This document shows, in pieces, positions 11,159 to 20,359 of a DNA stretch of 36,304 nucleotides. Below the pieces are notes generated by a model. That model was not told the DNA's origin. It searched no databases and saw only the letters and a program-made list of their open reading frames with translations. Source of the DNA: Cryobacterium frigoriphilum (GTDB lineage Bacteria; Actinomycetota; Actinomycetes; Actinomycetales; Microbacteriaceae); the NCBI RefSeq assembly GCF_004403305.1, contig NZ_SOHE01000031.1, positions 1-36,304 on the forward strand, read 5' to 3'. The position numbers were made by a program, and so were the translations under genes. The stretch's first letter is position 1, and each line of letters opens with the position of its first letter.

Positions 11159-12153
11159 GCGCCCTGCAGGGTGCGAGCGTGCTGGTCACCGGCGGCGCGG
11201 GCACCATTGGTTCCACCCTCGTCGATCAGCTGCTCGACGCGGGTGTTGCCCACATCGATGTTCTGGACAATTTCGTGCGCGGCAGGGCCAGCAACCTCAC
11301 GAGCGCCTTGGCCTCGGGGAGGGTGACCGTGGTCGAGGGTGACCTTCGTGACCGCGACCTCGTTCATGACGTCACGCGCGGCAAGGACCTGGTGTTTCAC
11401 CAGGCTGCAATCCGCATTACCCAGTGCGCCGAGGAACCACGGCTCGCGCTCGAGGTGCTCGTCGACGGCACCTTCAATGTGCTCGAGGCCGCGCAGCTGC
11501 ACGGGGTGGGCAAGGTGATCTCGGCTTCGAGCGCATCCGTTTACGGCATGGCGGAGCAGTTTCCGACCACCGAGCGCCATCACCACCACAACAATGACAC
11601 CTTCTACGGGGCGGCGAAGTCCTTCAACGAGGGCATGCTGCGTAGTTTTCGGGCCATGTACGGCACCGACTATGTGTTGCTGCGCTACTTCAACGTGTAC
11701 GGACCGCGAATGGATGTGCACGGCCTGTACACCGAGGTTCTGGTGCGATGGATGGAGCGCATCATGGACGGTCAGCCGCCCCTCATCTTCGGCAGCGGAC
11801 TGCAGACGATGGACTTCGTGTTCACCGACGACATCGCCAGGGCCAACATTCTGGCGGCGACGAGCGACGTGCGCGAGGGCGTCTACAACGTGGCGAGCGG
11901 AACGGAAACGAGCCTGCTGGGTCTGGCCGAGGGACTGCTGCGGGTCATGGACTCCGACCTGTCGGTGGAGCACGGACCCGACCGCGCCGTCAACGGCGTG
12001 GCTCGCCGTCTTGCCGACACCACGAGCGCCTGGGACGATCTGGGCTTCGCCGCCCGGGTCGGCCTCGACGACGGCCTGCGCAAACTCGTGCAGTGGTGGA
12101 TGCCGCTGCGCGAGCAGATTGCCGCCGAGCGTTTCGTGGGAGTTGCCCAGTGA
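11155..12153 (+). CDS. NAD-dependent epimerase/dehydratase (UDP-GlcNAc 4-epimerase type SDR)
   Basis: This is an extended short-chain dehydrogenase of 332 aa acting on a nucleotide sugar. The cofactor motif is VLVTGGAGTIGSTLVDQL. The active site has serine in SASSASVYG (about residue 126) and the YxxxK pair in FYGAAKSFNE (Tyr151, Lys155). The residues before the tyrosine are those of epimerases (SSASVYG), not the TDEVYG of 4,6-dehydratases, so epimerisation is favoured. RYFNVYGPRMD and DFVFTDDIARA are standard family motifs. A natural run of four histidines (ERHHHHNND) lies just before the catalytic tyrosine. It overlaps both neighbours by four bases. Confidence 0.87.
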   Translation: MSALQGASVLVTGGAGTIGSTLVDQLLDAGVAHIDVLDNFVRGRASNLTSALASGRVTVVEGDLRDRDLVHDVTRGKDLVFHQAAIRITQCAEEPRLALEVLVDGTFNVLEAAQLHGVGKVISASSASVYGMAEQFPTTERHHHHNNDTFYGAAKSFNEGMLRSFRAMYGTDYVLLRYFNVYGPRMDVHGLYTEVLVRWMERIMDGQPPLIFGSGLQTMDFVFTDDIARANILAATSDVREGVYNVASGTETSLLGLAEGLLRVMDSDLSVEHGPDRAVNGVARRLADTTSAWDDLGFAARVGLDDGLRKLVQWWMPLREQIAAERFVGVAQ

Positions 12154-13298
12154 CGCGCATCAACGTGATGAAGCCGTGGTTCGGTGACGAAGAGATCGCG
12201 GCCGTCACCGCCGTCATCGCGTCGGGTTGGGTCGCACAGGGACCGCGCGTGGTCGCCTTCGAAGAACAGTTCGCGGTCGCCGTGCACGCAGAGCACGCCG
12301 TCGCCACGTCGAACTGCACAACGGCGCTGCACCTGGCGCTCGTGGTCGCCGGCATCGGCGCGTCCGATGACGTTGTCGTTCCGTCATTCTCCTTTATCGC
12401 CACCGCGAACGCGCCGACCTACGTCGGAGCTCGCGTCGTGTTTGCCGATGTGGATGCCCAGACGGGCAACGTGACGGCCGACACGATTCGCGTTGCGCTC
12501 ACCCCACGCACCCGAGCGGTCATCGTGGTCGACCAGGGCGGCGTCCCGGTGGACCTCGACCCCATTCGGGCGCTGTGCGATCCGCTCGGGATCGTCATTA
12601 TCGAGGACGCGGCCTGCGCCGCCGGCGCCACCTATCACGGGCGGTCCGTGGGCGCCGGGGCCGACGTCACCGTCTGGTCCTTCCATCCGCGCAAGATTCT
12701 GACGACCGGCGAGGGCGGCATGCTGACCACTGACCGGCTCGACTGGGCGGAGCGGGCGCGCCGGCTGCGTGAACACTCGATGAGCGTTTCGGCCACTGAC
12801 CGGCACGCCTCGGTGTTGGCGCCGGCCGAGGAATACTCCGAGATCGGGTACAACTACCGCATGACGGATCTGCAGGCGAGCGTCGGCATCGTGCAGCTCG
12901 GCCGTCTCCCGGTGATTGTGCAGCGCCGGCGTGAACTCGCCGCGGTTTACGCGCGGGCGGTGCAGGGCGTTGCCGGGCTGCGCGCGGTCACCGACCCGCA
13001 CTGGGGCCAGTGCAACTTTCAGTCGTTCTGGCTGGAGGTCGGGGCGGAATACCCGCTGACGAGGGATGAGCTGCTGGAGCGGCTTGCGCAGGCCGACATT
13101 TCCGCTCGTCGCGGCATCATGGCGGCGCACCGACAGCCGGCGTACGCCGCGCGGGACACGGGAGGCGCAGCGCTCACCATCACCGAGCGGCTCACCGACA
13201 ACACCCTCATCCTGCCGCTCTACCACCAACTGACCGACGCGGATCAGGCCCGGGTGATCGAGGCGCTGGCCCTGGAGGGTGCACTGCGACGTGGTTGA
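12150..13298 (+). CDS. DegT/DnrJ/EryC1/StrS aminotransferase (first of two)
   Basis: This is a PLP-dependent sugar aminotransferase of 382 aa. The PLP-binding lysine is in SFHPRKILTTGEGGM (about residue 182). The cofactor region IIEDAACAAGATY precedes it. The C-terminal RRGIMAAHRQPAYA fits sugar-binding loops of the family. HPRK-type enzymes commonly make 4-amino sugars (PglE/PseC-like), and the next gene is a PglD/NeuD-like N-acyltransferase, which supports that. No 4,6-dehydratase is in the window, so the keto-sugar source is open. The start is GTG 12150, overlapping the epimerase stop (GTGA). An in-frame open stretch continues upstream to 11748 but lies inside the epimerase and is not coding. 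Confidence 0.9.
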   Translation: MTRINVMKPWFGDEEIAAVTAVIASGWVAQGPRVVAFEEQFAVAVHAEHAVATSNCTTALHLALVVAGIGASDDVVVPSFSFIATANAPTYVGARVVFADVDAQTGNVTADTIRVALTPRTRAVIVVDQGGVPVDLDPIRALCDPLGIVIIEDAACAAGATYHGRSVGAGADVTVWSFHPRKILTTGEGGMLTTDRLDWAERARRLREHSMSVSATDRHASVLAPAEEYSEIGYNYRMTDLQASVGIVQLGRLPVIVQRRRELAAVYARAVQGVAGLRAVTDPHWGQCNFQSFWLEVGAEYPLTRDELLERLAQADISARRGIMAAHRQPAYAARDTGGAALTITERLTDNTLILPLYHQLTDADQARVIEALALEGALRRG

Positions 13299-13935
13299 GC
13301 TACTTCTGGTCGGCGCGAGTGGTCTCGCACGCGAGGTGCTGAGTGTGATTCGTGCGGCCGGGGCCGTCGACACCGTCGGAATGCTGGATGATTCCCCGCA
13401 ATTGTGGGGCACCCGGCTCGCCGGGGTGCCCGTGCTCGGCTCCCTCGCGACGGTCGCCGAGCACCCCGATGCTCAGCTCGTGCTGTGCGTCGGCCAGGGA
13501 ACGGCTCGCGCACGCATCGTCGAACGGCTCGCGGACTCTGGCGTGACGGCTCTGCGTTTCGCCCGCGTAGTGCACCGCAGCGTGGAGGTGCCCGATTCCT
13601 GTCGAATCGGACCCGGCAGCATCGTGCTGGCCGGCACCGTTCTCACGGCCGACGTCATCATCGGCTCCCATGTTGTGATCATGCCCCACGTCACGCTGAC
13701 GCACGGAAACCGCATCGATTCCTTTGCGACGCTCTGTGCGGGCGTCACTCTCGGCGGCGACGTGCGCGTCGAAGCCGGTGCCTACCTCGGCATGAATTCG
13801 GCCGTTCGCCAGCGGGTGCGAATCGGCGCCGGTGCGGTCATTGGCATGGGCGCCGCCGTTCTGCACGCCGTTCCAGCCCACGAAACCTGGCTCGGTGTTC
13901 CAGCCCATCGTCACGAGAATGGACCGCAAACATGA
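13291..13935 (+). CDS. NeuD/PglD-family sugar-nucleotide N/O-acyltransferase
   Basis: This is a left-handed beta-helix acyltransferase of 214 aa. The N-terminal domain begins VELLLVGASGLAREVL, typical of the PglD/NeuD sugar-binding domain. From about residue 95 hexapeptide repeats appear (IGPGSIVLAG, IIGSHVVIMPHV, VRVEAGAYLGM, IGAGAVIGMG). The likely catalytic histidine is in TLTHGNRI. GTG 13291 is chosen because GGAGGG lies eleven bases upstream; GTG 13279 would overlap that site. It overlaps the aminotransferase by eight bases and the next gene by four. It most likely acetylates the amino group made by the 12150 enzyme; O-acylation cannot be excluded. Confidence 0.87.
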   Translation: MVELLLVGASGLAREVLSVIRAAGAVDTVGMLDDSPQLWGTRLAGVPVLGSLATVAEHPDAQLVLCVGQGTARARIVERLADSGVTALRFARVVHRSVEVPDSCRIGPGSIVLAGTVLTADVIIGSHVVIMPHVTLTHGNRIDSFATLCAGVTLGGDVRVEAGAYLGMNSAVRQRVRIGAGAVIGMGAAVLHAVPAHETWLGVPAHRHENGPQT

Positions 13936-15074
13936 GCTTCACCACGCAAACCCAGCCGATCGACACGATCCAGCCCGGTATCCGGGTGCCCATGCTTGAC
14001 CTGGGCCTGCAACATCGACAGATCGCCGCACAGGTTGCCGAGGGGTTCGCGCGGGTATTCGCCGCAACGAGTTTTATCCAGGGCCCTGCCGTCACCCAGT
14101 TTGAGAGCGACTTCGCGGCCTACTGCGGGATCGAGCACGTGATCGGTGTCGGGAACGGCACGGATGCCCTCGAGCTCGCCCTGCGCGGCGCCGGAATCGG
14201 AGCGGGAGACGAGGTCATCGTTCCGGCCAACACCTTCATTGCCACCGCCGAAGCAGTCGTTCGCGCCGGGGCATCCGTCGTCTTCGTCGATTGTGACGAG
14301 AACTTTCTGATCGACCCGGCTCGGGTGCACGAGCAGATGACGGCCCGCACGCGTGCCGTCATGGCGGTGCACCTCTATGGTCAGACCGCCCCGGTCGACG
14401 ATCTGCGGGCCGTCGTCGGGTCCGCCGTGGTCATCGTCGAGGACGCGGCGCAGTCGCAGGGGGCCCGGTATCGCGGGCGCCGGGCCGGATCGCTCGGAGA
14501 CGTCGGGGGCACCAGCTTCTACCCCGGCAAGAATCTCGGGGCCTACGGTGATGCCGGAGCTGTGCTGACGACATCAGCCGAAATTGCGGCTCGGGTGCGC
14601 ATGCTGGCAAACCACGGCAGTGTTCACAAGTACGAGCACGAGAGCATCGGCACCAACTCGCGGCTGGACAGCCTGCAGGCCGTCGTGCTGTCGGCCAAGC
14701 TCGCTCGGCTCGACGAGTGGAACGCTGAGCGGCGCGTGCTGGCCGAGCGCTACAGCAGCATGCTGGGCGACACCGAACGGGTCGTCACCCCGGTCACCGT
14801 GCCGGGCAACGAACATGTCTTTCACCAGTACGTCGTGCGCGTACCGGGCCGTGACCGCGTCGTTGCCGCCCTGAACGCGGTGGGAATCGGAGCCGGCATC
14901 CACTACCCGTACCCGGTTCATCTGTCGCCGGCGTTCGCCGGTGCGGCCCAGGGGGTGGGGTCTTTTCCCGTGGCCGAAGCGCTGGCCGGGCAGATCATGT
15001 CGCTGCCGATTTACCCGGGCCTCACGGTTGCCCAGCAGGATCGTGTGGTTGAGGTTCTGCTCTCATGCCTCTGA
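13932..15074 (+). CDS. DegT/DnrJ/EryC1/StrS aminotransferase (second; WbpE/FdtB-like)
   Basis: This is a PLP-dependent sugar aminotransferase of 380 aa. The start of the family fold is VPMLDLGLQHRQI. VGNGTDALELALRGAGIG and VIVPANTFIATAEA bind PLP phosphate and substrate. The Schiff-base lysine is in SFYPGKNLGAYGDAG (about residue 200). HYPYPVHLSPAF near the C-terminus is typical of 3-amino sugar enzymes such as WbpE/WlbC, GnnB and FdtB/QdtB. Together with the C3 dehydrogenase at 10052 it probably makes a UDP-3-amino sugar. ATG 13932 overlaps the acyltransferase stop; the open frame upstream to 13404 is a shadow within that gene. The following flippase overlaps by ten bases. Confidence 0.9.
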   Translation: MSFTTQTQPIDTIQPGIRVPMLDLGLQHRQIAAQVAEGFARVFAATSFIQGPAVTQFESDFAAYCGIEHVIGVGNGTDALELALRGAGIGAGDEVIVPANTFIATAEAVVRAGASVVFVDCDENFLIDPARVHEQMTARTRAVMAVHLYGQTAPVDDLRAVVGSAVVIVEDAAQSQGARYRGRRAGSLGDVGGTSFYPGKNLGAYGDAGAVLTTSAEIAARVRMLANHGSVHKYEHESIGTNSRLDSLQAVVLSAKLARLDEWNAERRVLAERYSSMLGDTERVVTPVTVPGNEHVFHQYVVRVPGRDRVVAALNAVGIGAGIHYPYPVHLSPAFAGAAQGVGSFPVAEALAGQIMSLPIYPGLTVAQQDRVVEVLLSCL

Positions 15075-16618
15075 CACCCTCGCCTGCACCTGCCCCCGCC
15101 GCGATTTCCGCCGACGACAGGAGCCTCGGCGACCGAGTGCGCACGGGAGCGCTCTGGGCGGGCGGCAACGCGCTGTTCCTGCGGGTGGCGAACATCCTCA
15201 TTATGGCCGTCGTCGCGCGTATCGTGGCTCCCGCGGAGCTGGGCGTCTTCGCCCTCACCCTCGTCGTTCACGGAATCGTGGTGAGCATGGCCGAGCTCGG
15301 GGTCGCCTCGGCGATCGCACGATCCGACCAGAATGTGGACTCCATCGCTCCGACCGTCGTGACGATCTCCATCGTGACGAGCCTGACGCTGGGCACCTTG
15401 ATGGCGGTGTTTGCCGCCCCCCTGGCGTTGCTGCTGGGCTCCGGCGCGGCCGAGGACCCGCTGCGGGTCATGGCGCTGTGCGTCGCGCTCGTCGGCCCGT
15501 TCGCCGTTCCCGGCGCCCTGCTGCAGCGGGAATTCAGGCAAGACCTGGTCTTTCGCGCCGCCGCCATCGCGTTTGTGCCCGGCAGCGCGGTTCTCATCGT
15601 GGTGTCGCTGGCCGGAGACGGGGCGATGGCGTTCGCGTGGTCGCGCGTCGTGGGCCAGCTGGTCATGGGTTCTCTCATGTTGCTGAGCGTGAAGCGCCGG
15701 TATCGTCCCGGTTTCAACACCCGAGTTCTTGCGTCGCTGATTCGGTTCGGCTTGCCGCTCGCCTTCGCCAACCTGTTGAGCCAGGTGCTGCTCAATATCG
15801 ACTACGTCTTCGTCGGCCGGTTTCTGAGTATCGAGGAGGTGGGCCTCTACAACCTCGCCTTCAATATTTCGCTCTGGTCGACGGCGGTCATCGGGTCCAT
15901 CCTCAACGGCCTCGTGCTGCCGGCCTTCTCGCGCGTTCGGGCCGAGGGCGGGGATACGACGGATGCCCTGGCCAGGGGGGTGCGCACCGTGGCGCTCATC
16001 GCTGCTCCGCTGGCCGCACTGGCGTTTGCGCTCGCCGCGCCGTTGATCGTCACCGTCTACGGTGGCCAGTGGTCGGCGGCCGCACCGGTGCTGCGGGTGC
16101 TGTCGCTCTACGGTTTTCTGTCGGTGATCTGTCTGCTGCTCGCGAACGTGATCGTGGCCACCGGCCGAACCGGCGTGCTGTTCTGGGTGCAGGCGGTGGC
16201 TCTTGCCGCGCTCGTGCCGGCCATGTGGGCCGGGGTGAGCGTGGCGGGACTCATCGGCGTTGCGGCCGCCCACATCGTCGTCATCCTGGTCGCCACCTTT
16301 CCCCTCTACGTGTTGGCGATCAAGCGGTCTCTGGGGGCAGGTCCGGCCACCATCCTGCCGGCCCTGGCTTGGCCGGCGATCGCCGCGGGCCTGGCGGGAG
16401 TGGCCGCCTGGTTGGCCGCATCGCTGCTCACCGTGCCCGCGCTGCAGCTGCTGACCGGTGGTGCGGCCGGTGCGCTCGTCTATCTTGCGCTGACCAGTCC
16501 GTTACTTCTTCCCCTGTTTCCTGCCACCGGCCGGCTCCGATCCGTGCGCGTGGTGCTCGATGTTCTGGGTCGTCCCGCTGCGTGGGTCACCCACAGAATC
16601 GCTAGGAGTGCACCATGA
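15065..16618 (+). CDS. Wzx-type polysaccharide flippase (MOP superfamily)
   Basis: This is an integral membrane flippase of 517 aa expected to move the undecaprenyl-linked repeat unit across the membrane. A proline/alanine-rich N-terminus precedes RVRTGALWAGGNALFLRVAN, typical of polysaccharide synthesis proteins of the PST/RfbX group. About 12-14 hydrophobic segments are visible. QREFRQDLVFRAAAI after the fourth and NIDYVFVGRFLSIEEVGLYNLAFNI in the middle (quoted only as landmarks: DYVFVGRFLS, GLYNLAFNI) match the family. It is the only flippase in the window and sits between sugar synthesis and glycosyltransferase genes. The ATG overlaps the preceding gene by ten bases and the next by four. 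Confidence 0.9.
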   Translation: MPLTPSPAPAPAAISADDRSLGDRVRTGALWAGGNALFLRVANILIMAVVARIVAPAELGVFALTLVVHGIVVSMAELGVASAIARSDQNVDSIAPTVVTISIVTSLTLGTLMAVFAAPLALLLGSGAAEDPLRVMALCVALVGPFAVPGALLQREFRQDLVFRAAAIAFVPGSAVLIVVSLAGDGAMAFAWSRVVGQLVMGSLMLLSVKRRYRPGFNTRVLASLIRFGLPLAFANLLSQVLLNIDYVFVGRFLSIEEVGLYNLAFNISLWSTAVIGSILNGLVLPAFSRVRAEGGDTTDALARGVRTVALIAAPLAALAFALAAPLIVTVYGGQWSAAAPVLRVLSLYGFLSVICLLLANVIVATGRTGVLFWVQAVALAALVPAMWAGVSVAGLIGVAAAHIVVILVATFPLYVLAIKRSLGAGPATILPALAWPAIAAGLAGVAAWLAASLLTVPALQLLTGGAAGALVYLALTSPLLLPLFPATGRLRSVRVVLDVLGRPAAWVTHRIARSAP

Positions 16619-17778
16619 GAGTTGCCCTGCTTTATCCTCAGCCGGATGCGGTTTCACCGGCAAACTGGTCGGGTATACCGAGCGGACTTGCGCGGGGCCT
16701 GGAGGCCTGCGGCATCGACGTCGTTCCCGTGGGCGCTCGGCTTCCCCTCGGAATGCACCAGGCCGTCGCGGTGCTCTCCCGGATCGGCGGTCGACGTGGA
16801 GCGGTGGCCGACCGGATGCCCGTGCGGCAGTGGGCGCGCACCCGGGTGCTGACCGAGAACCTCGCTCGGGTCGCCGGCTCGCTTGACGCCGTCATCGCCA
16901 TGGGAACGGAAATGTACGATCTGGCCGCCGTGAGATACCCGCACGTGCCCGTCGCCACCTTCGACGACGGAACCCTGCGCCAAATGTGGGACAACCCCGA
17001 CTCCGACATTCGGCAATCTCGGTTTCCCGAAGACCAGGTGAAACTCTGGTTCGATCGGCAGGCCGCATCGAGCAGGGCAGCGGATGTCTGCTGCGTGAGC
17101 ACGGGATGGGCGGCCCGGTCGTTCGTGGCCGATTACGGTGTCAGCAGCGCACGGGTCAGCGTCGTCGGTATGGGGCACCGGCCCCGGGCAGTGTCGTCGT
17201 CTGTAGTGTCGGCGTCGGCAGGGCCGCGGGATTGGTCAGTGCCCCGGTTTCTCTTCATCGGTGTCGACTGGCAACGCAAGAATGGTGCCGCGGTCTTGGC
17301 CGCGTTCGCCGAGCTCCGCACGATCGTGCCGAGCGCGACCCTGGATATCGTCGGCCGCCATCCGCCCATTGATCAAGCCGGTGTGACCGGGCACGGGTTT
17401 CTGCCCCGGGAGCAGCCGCAGGCCCAGGCGCTGCTGGACGGCCTGTTCTCGGCGGCGACGGTCTTCGTGCTGCCGAGCCGTTTCGATCCCTCACCCATCG
17501 CGTACCTCGAAGCCGCCTCGGCCGGGCTGCCGGTCATCGCCACGAGCGAGGGGGGAGCGGGCGAACTGCTGGGGGCGGCGGCCATCACGGTGCACCCCGA
17601 TGATCGTGCTGCGCTCGTGTCCGCGATGGTGCGCCTGGCCGATCCGGGGGTGGCCAGGGCGATGGGCGAAGAAGCAGCGCTGCGGGCTCGCTCGGCCAGC
17701 TGGAGTGGCGTCGCCCAGAGAATCCTCCTGGCCCTCGACATCCCGGTCGATCTTCCCGTGCGCGGCGGTGTGCGATGA
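16615..17778 (+). CDS. Glycosyltransferase, GT4-like (GT-B fold)
   Basis: This is a cytoplasmic glycosyltransferase of 387 aa. The N-terminal half starts with MRVALLYPQPDA and contains ANWSGIPSGLARGLEACGID, an acceptor-binding region. The donor domain has FLFIGVDWQRKNG and the family-4 signature FVLPSRFDPSPIAYLEAASA, with the conserved glutamate followed by GLPVIATSEGGAGELL. It is one of three consecutive transferases that probably extend the repeat unit in order. It overlaps the flippase by four bases and the next gene by four. Donor and linkage cannot be deduced. Confidence 0.87.
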   Translation: MRVALLYPQPDAVSPANWSGIPSGLARGLEACGIDVVPVGARLPLGMHQAVAVLSRIGGRRGAVADRMPVRQWARTRVLTENLARVAGSLDAVIAMGTEMYDLAAVRYPHVPVATFDDGTLRQMWDNPDSDIRQSRFPEDQVKLWFDRQAASSRAADVCCVSTGWAARSFVADYGVSSARVSVVGMGHRPRAVSSSVVSASAGPRDWSVPRFLFIGVDWQRKNGAAVLAAFAELRTIVPSATLDIVGRHPPIDQAGVTGHGFLPREQPQAQALLDGLFSAATVFVLPSRFDPSPIAYLEAASAGLPVIATSEGGAGELLGAAAITVHPDDRAALVSAMVRLADPGVARAMGEEAALRARSASWSGVAQRILLALDIPVDLPVRGGVR

Positions 17779-19046
17779 GGCGCGTGCGCTCGGCGGCCGG
17801 GGCATCCCGCAGCACCGTTCTGGTGCAACTCAACAACCTCGCGCTGGGGGGAACGCAAATCAATGCGGTCGACCTCGCGTCGGCCCTCATCCCGCACGGT
17901 TTCGACTCGGTTCTGATGGGGCCGCGCGACACCATCCTGGCGGGACCGTCACTGTTCGACGTGGCCCGGGATCGCGGAATCCAGGTCGAAATCTTTGATC
18001 GCCCCACGACGACCATCGCCGGAGCCCGTCTGCTGTCCCGGCGGGCTCGGGAGTGCGGCGCCGATATCGTGCACGTGTACGGCACCGGTAACGCCCGCTC
18101 CGCGTACTGGGGCCCCGCCCTGCTGGCCCGCCGCCCCCTCGTGCTGACCGTCTACGAGATGGCGGTCAGCGAACAGGAGTTCGCGTCGCCCCCGCTCGTG
18201 GTGGGAACGGGCTATCTCATTGATGATCTGCGGGCCAGGCCCGGCCAGACCCGGCTGGTCAGCCCGCCCGTTGACCTCGAGCGTGACCGGGTCGAGGCCG
18301 TGGACACCGCCGACTTTCTGCGGGTGACGGCCGGCACGTCTTCTCGGGCCGTGCGAATCGTCGCGGTGACTCGTCTCGACGAAGAGATGAAGGCGCTGAG
18401 CGTTGAGATCGCCATTCGGGCCGTCGACCGCTCGGTGCGGCACGACCTGATGCTCGTGATCGTCGGCACGGGTGACGCCGAGATCAGGCTGCGGGCACTG
18501 GGACGGCAGGTCAACGAGCGCCTCGGTCGGCGCGCGATCGTCTTCGCCGGTCCGCTGGCGGATCCGCGTGCCGCCTACGCGAGCGCTGACCTCGTGCTCG
18601 GCATGGGCGGGTCGGCGGCGCGTGCCCTGGCCTTCGGGCGGCCCCTGATCGTGCAGGGCGAGTTCGGCTGGAGCCAGACGTTCATGCCGAGCACGGCCGC
18701 GGCCCTGTTTCGCAACAGTTTCTGGAGTGACGAGCGGCCGCCGCACCCCGTCGACGATCTCGTGCGGCAGGTGGAAATCCTCGCCGCAGACCCGGCAGCT
18801 CGCAAGCAACTGGGAGTATTCGGGCGGGACTTCAGCGTTGGGCACTTTGGTCTCGAGGCAATGGCGGCCAGGCTCGCCGGCGTTTACGCCGGTGCGCGAC
18901 GCGCATACCGGGCGCGTGATTGGGCGCGCGATCTGGATCTGGAGTGGGCGGCCGTCAGTCGGGCCCGGCTCGCCAGGCTGCACGCACCGCGCGGGGCGAC
19001 GCCGCCCACCCGCGGCGCGGAACTCGTGGAAGGACACGCATCATGA
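17775..19046 (+). CDS. Glycosyltransferase, GT4-like (GT-B fold)
   Basis: This is a predicted glycosyltransferase of 423 aa. The N-terminal domain shows VQLNNLALGGTQINAVDLA, the usual GG-containing loop of GT-B enzymes, and IVHVYGTGNARSAYW. The donor domain includes IVAVTRLDEEMKAL, LMLVIVGTGDAEIRLRALG and a divergent acceptor loop LVLGMGGSAARALAFGRPLI in place of the canonical E-x7-E segment. The last 60 residues are Arg/Ala-rich and may form an amphipathic, membrane-associating tail. It is coupled by ATGA overlaps on both sides. Because the donor site is divergent the exact family is less sure than for its neighbours. Confidence 0.8.
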   Translation: MRRVRSAAGASRSTVLVQLNNLALGGTQINAVDLASALIPHGFDSVLMGPRDTILAGPSLFDVARDRGIQVEIFDRPTTTIAGARLLSRRARECGADIVHVYGTGNARSAYWGPALLARRPLVLTVYEMAVSEQEFASPPLVVGTGYLIDDLRARPGQTRLVSPPVDLERDRVEAVDTADFLRVTAGTSSRAVRIVAVTRLDEEMKALSVEIAIRAVDRSVRHDLMLVIVGTGDAEIRLRALGRQVNERLGRRAIVFAGPLADPRAAYASADLVLGMGGSAARALAFGRPLIVQGEFGWSQTFMPSTAAALFRNSFWSDERPPHPVDDLVRQVEILAADPAARKQLGVFGRDFSVGHFGLEAMAARLAGVYAGARRAYRARDWARDLDLEWAAVSRARLARLHAPRGATPPTRGAELVEGHAS

Positions 19047-20353
19047 AGACGAACCCCGTGCAGATTGTGCGACGGCTGCAGAGCAACGGCGTGGCCGACG
19101 TCGGGCGTCGAGTCATTCGGCGGCTCTACGACCAATTCGACGCGGCAGCACTGCAGTTTCCGCTCCTTCCCGAAGACGTGGGTGACTCCACCCGGCTGCC
19201 CAATTTCGCCGCCCTGCCGGCAGGCCCGACGTTCCCGGCGGCAGCGACTAAGGATCCGCTGACCACGGATCCGCTGACCACGGAGCCACTGACCACGGAG
19301 CCACTGACCAGGGAGCCACTGACTATCGGCTGGGTCTGCACACCGCCGTCGGCCGGTTCGGGCGGGCACACGACGCTGTTTCGCATGGTCGCTGGCCTGA
19401 CCGCGCGCGGTCACCGCTGCATCCTCTACCTCTATGACCGTCACGGCGGCGATCGGGAAGCGCAGGCGCGGGTGATTCGGCAGGGCTGGCCGCAACTCCA
19501 GGTCGAGATTCGCGATGCGACCGAGGGGATCAGGGGCGTCGACGCCGTCGTGGCGAGCTCGTGGGAAACTGCCCACGTGCTGGCCTCCCGGATTCGCGAG
19601 CGGGCGAGCCTGCTCTATTTTATTCAGGACTTCGAGCCGTACTTCTATCCGCGCGGCTCGCTCCAGGCGCTCGCCGAAGACAGCTATCGCTTCGGTTTCA
19701 CCAATATCGCCCTGGGCGAGATGGTGGCCCAGGAACTGGCCGCGCTCGAGATCCCCCGGCTGGTCGCCCCGTTTGGCTGCGATACGGATGTCTATTCGCT
19801 GAGCAACCGGGGCGCCCGCTCCGGCGTCGTGTTCTATGCCAAACCCGGTGTCGACCGGCGGGGCTTTCTGCTGGCCCAGCGGGGGCTCGAGGAGTTTCAC
19901 GAGCGGCACCCGGAGCAGCAGATCCACGTCTATGGTGACCCGATCCGCAACTGGCGAACGCCCGTGACCCGTCACGAACGGCTGACCCCGGTACAACTCA
20001 ACCAGTTGTACAACGCCTCGCTGGCGGGCATCGCCATGTCCTTCACCAACATCTCGCTCGTGGCCGAGGAGATGCTGGCCTGCGGCACGATTCCCATCGT
20101 CAACGACTCGGTCGGTTCCCGGGCCGATCTGCGCAATCCGCACGTCTCGTGGGCGCTTCCCACCGCGGGCGGCATCGCCGATGCCCTCAGCCGGGTCGTC
20201 GAGGGCGAGAGTCAGAGCGAGCGCAGCGTCGCGGCGAGCGAGTCCGTGCGGCAGGGGTGGGGTGCGGCCCAGCAGATCGTGGCCGCGGCCATCGTCGAGG
20301 CCGTCGCACGTCGCGGCTCGCGGGCGCTTCCGCCGGCGGCGGTCACCGCCTGA
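19043..20353 (+). CDS. Glycosyltransferase, WsaF/rhamnosyltransferase-like GT4
   Basis: This is a glycosyltransferase of 436 aa. An N-terminal region of about 70 residues is followed by a pentapeptide repeat ([DE]PLTT, residues 71-95). The catalytic domain starts at IGWVCTPPSAGSGGHTTLFR. LLYFIQDFEPYFYPRGSLQ and LAEDSYRFGFTNIALG are strongly reminiscent of WsaF-type rhamnosyltransferases, as is VVFYAKPGVDRRGF in the second domain. MSFTNISLVAEEMLACGTIP holds the donor-side motif. The start ATG overlaps the previous stop and is preceded by GGAAGGA. It is the last gene of the left EPS operon. Rhamnose as donor is inference from family resemblance; no dTDP-rhamnose genes are in the window. Confidence 0.85.
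   Translation: MKTNPVQIVRRLQSNGVADVGRRVIRRLYDQFDAAALQFPLLPEDVGDSTRLPNFAALPAGPTFPAAATKDPLTTDPLTTEPLTTEPLTREPLTIGWVCTPPSAGSGGHTTLFRMVAGLTARGHRCILYLYDRHGGDREAQARVIRQGWPQLQVEIRDATEGIRGVDAVVASSWETAHVLASRIRERASLLYFIQDFEPYFYPRGSLQALAEDSYRFGFTNIALGEMVAQELAALEIPRLVAPFGCDTDVYSLSNRGARSGVVFYAKPGVDRRGFLLAQRGLEEFHERHPEQQIHVYGDPIRNWRTPVTRHERLTPVQLNQLYNASLAGIAMSFTNISLVAEEMLACGTIPIVNDSVGSRADLRNPHVSWALPTAGGIADALSRVVEGESQSERSVAASESVRQGWGAAQQIVAAAIVEAVARRGSRALPPAAVTA
19253..19327 (+). repeat. 15-bp in-frame tandem repeat in a glycosyltransferase gene
   Basis: Five 15-bp units (GATCCGCTGACCACG and GAGCCACTGACCACG variants) encode DPLTT-DPLTT-EPLTT-EPLTR-EPLTI. The first two copies are identical, suggesting recent duplication. 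The array sits just before the catalytic domain. Confidence 0.92.
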
Positions 20354-20359
20354 TCCGCC

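Noticed and set aside
11748..12149. Upstream extension of the first DegT aminotransferase
   Set aside because: The stretch lies wholly within the epimerase gene and its translation is Arg/Gly-rich; GTG 12150 begins the aminotransferase fold.
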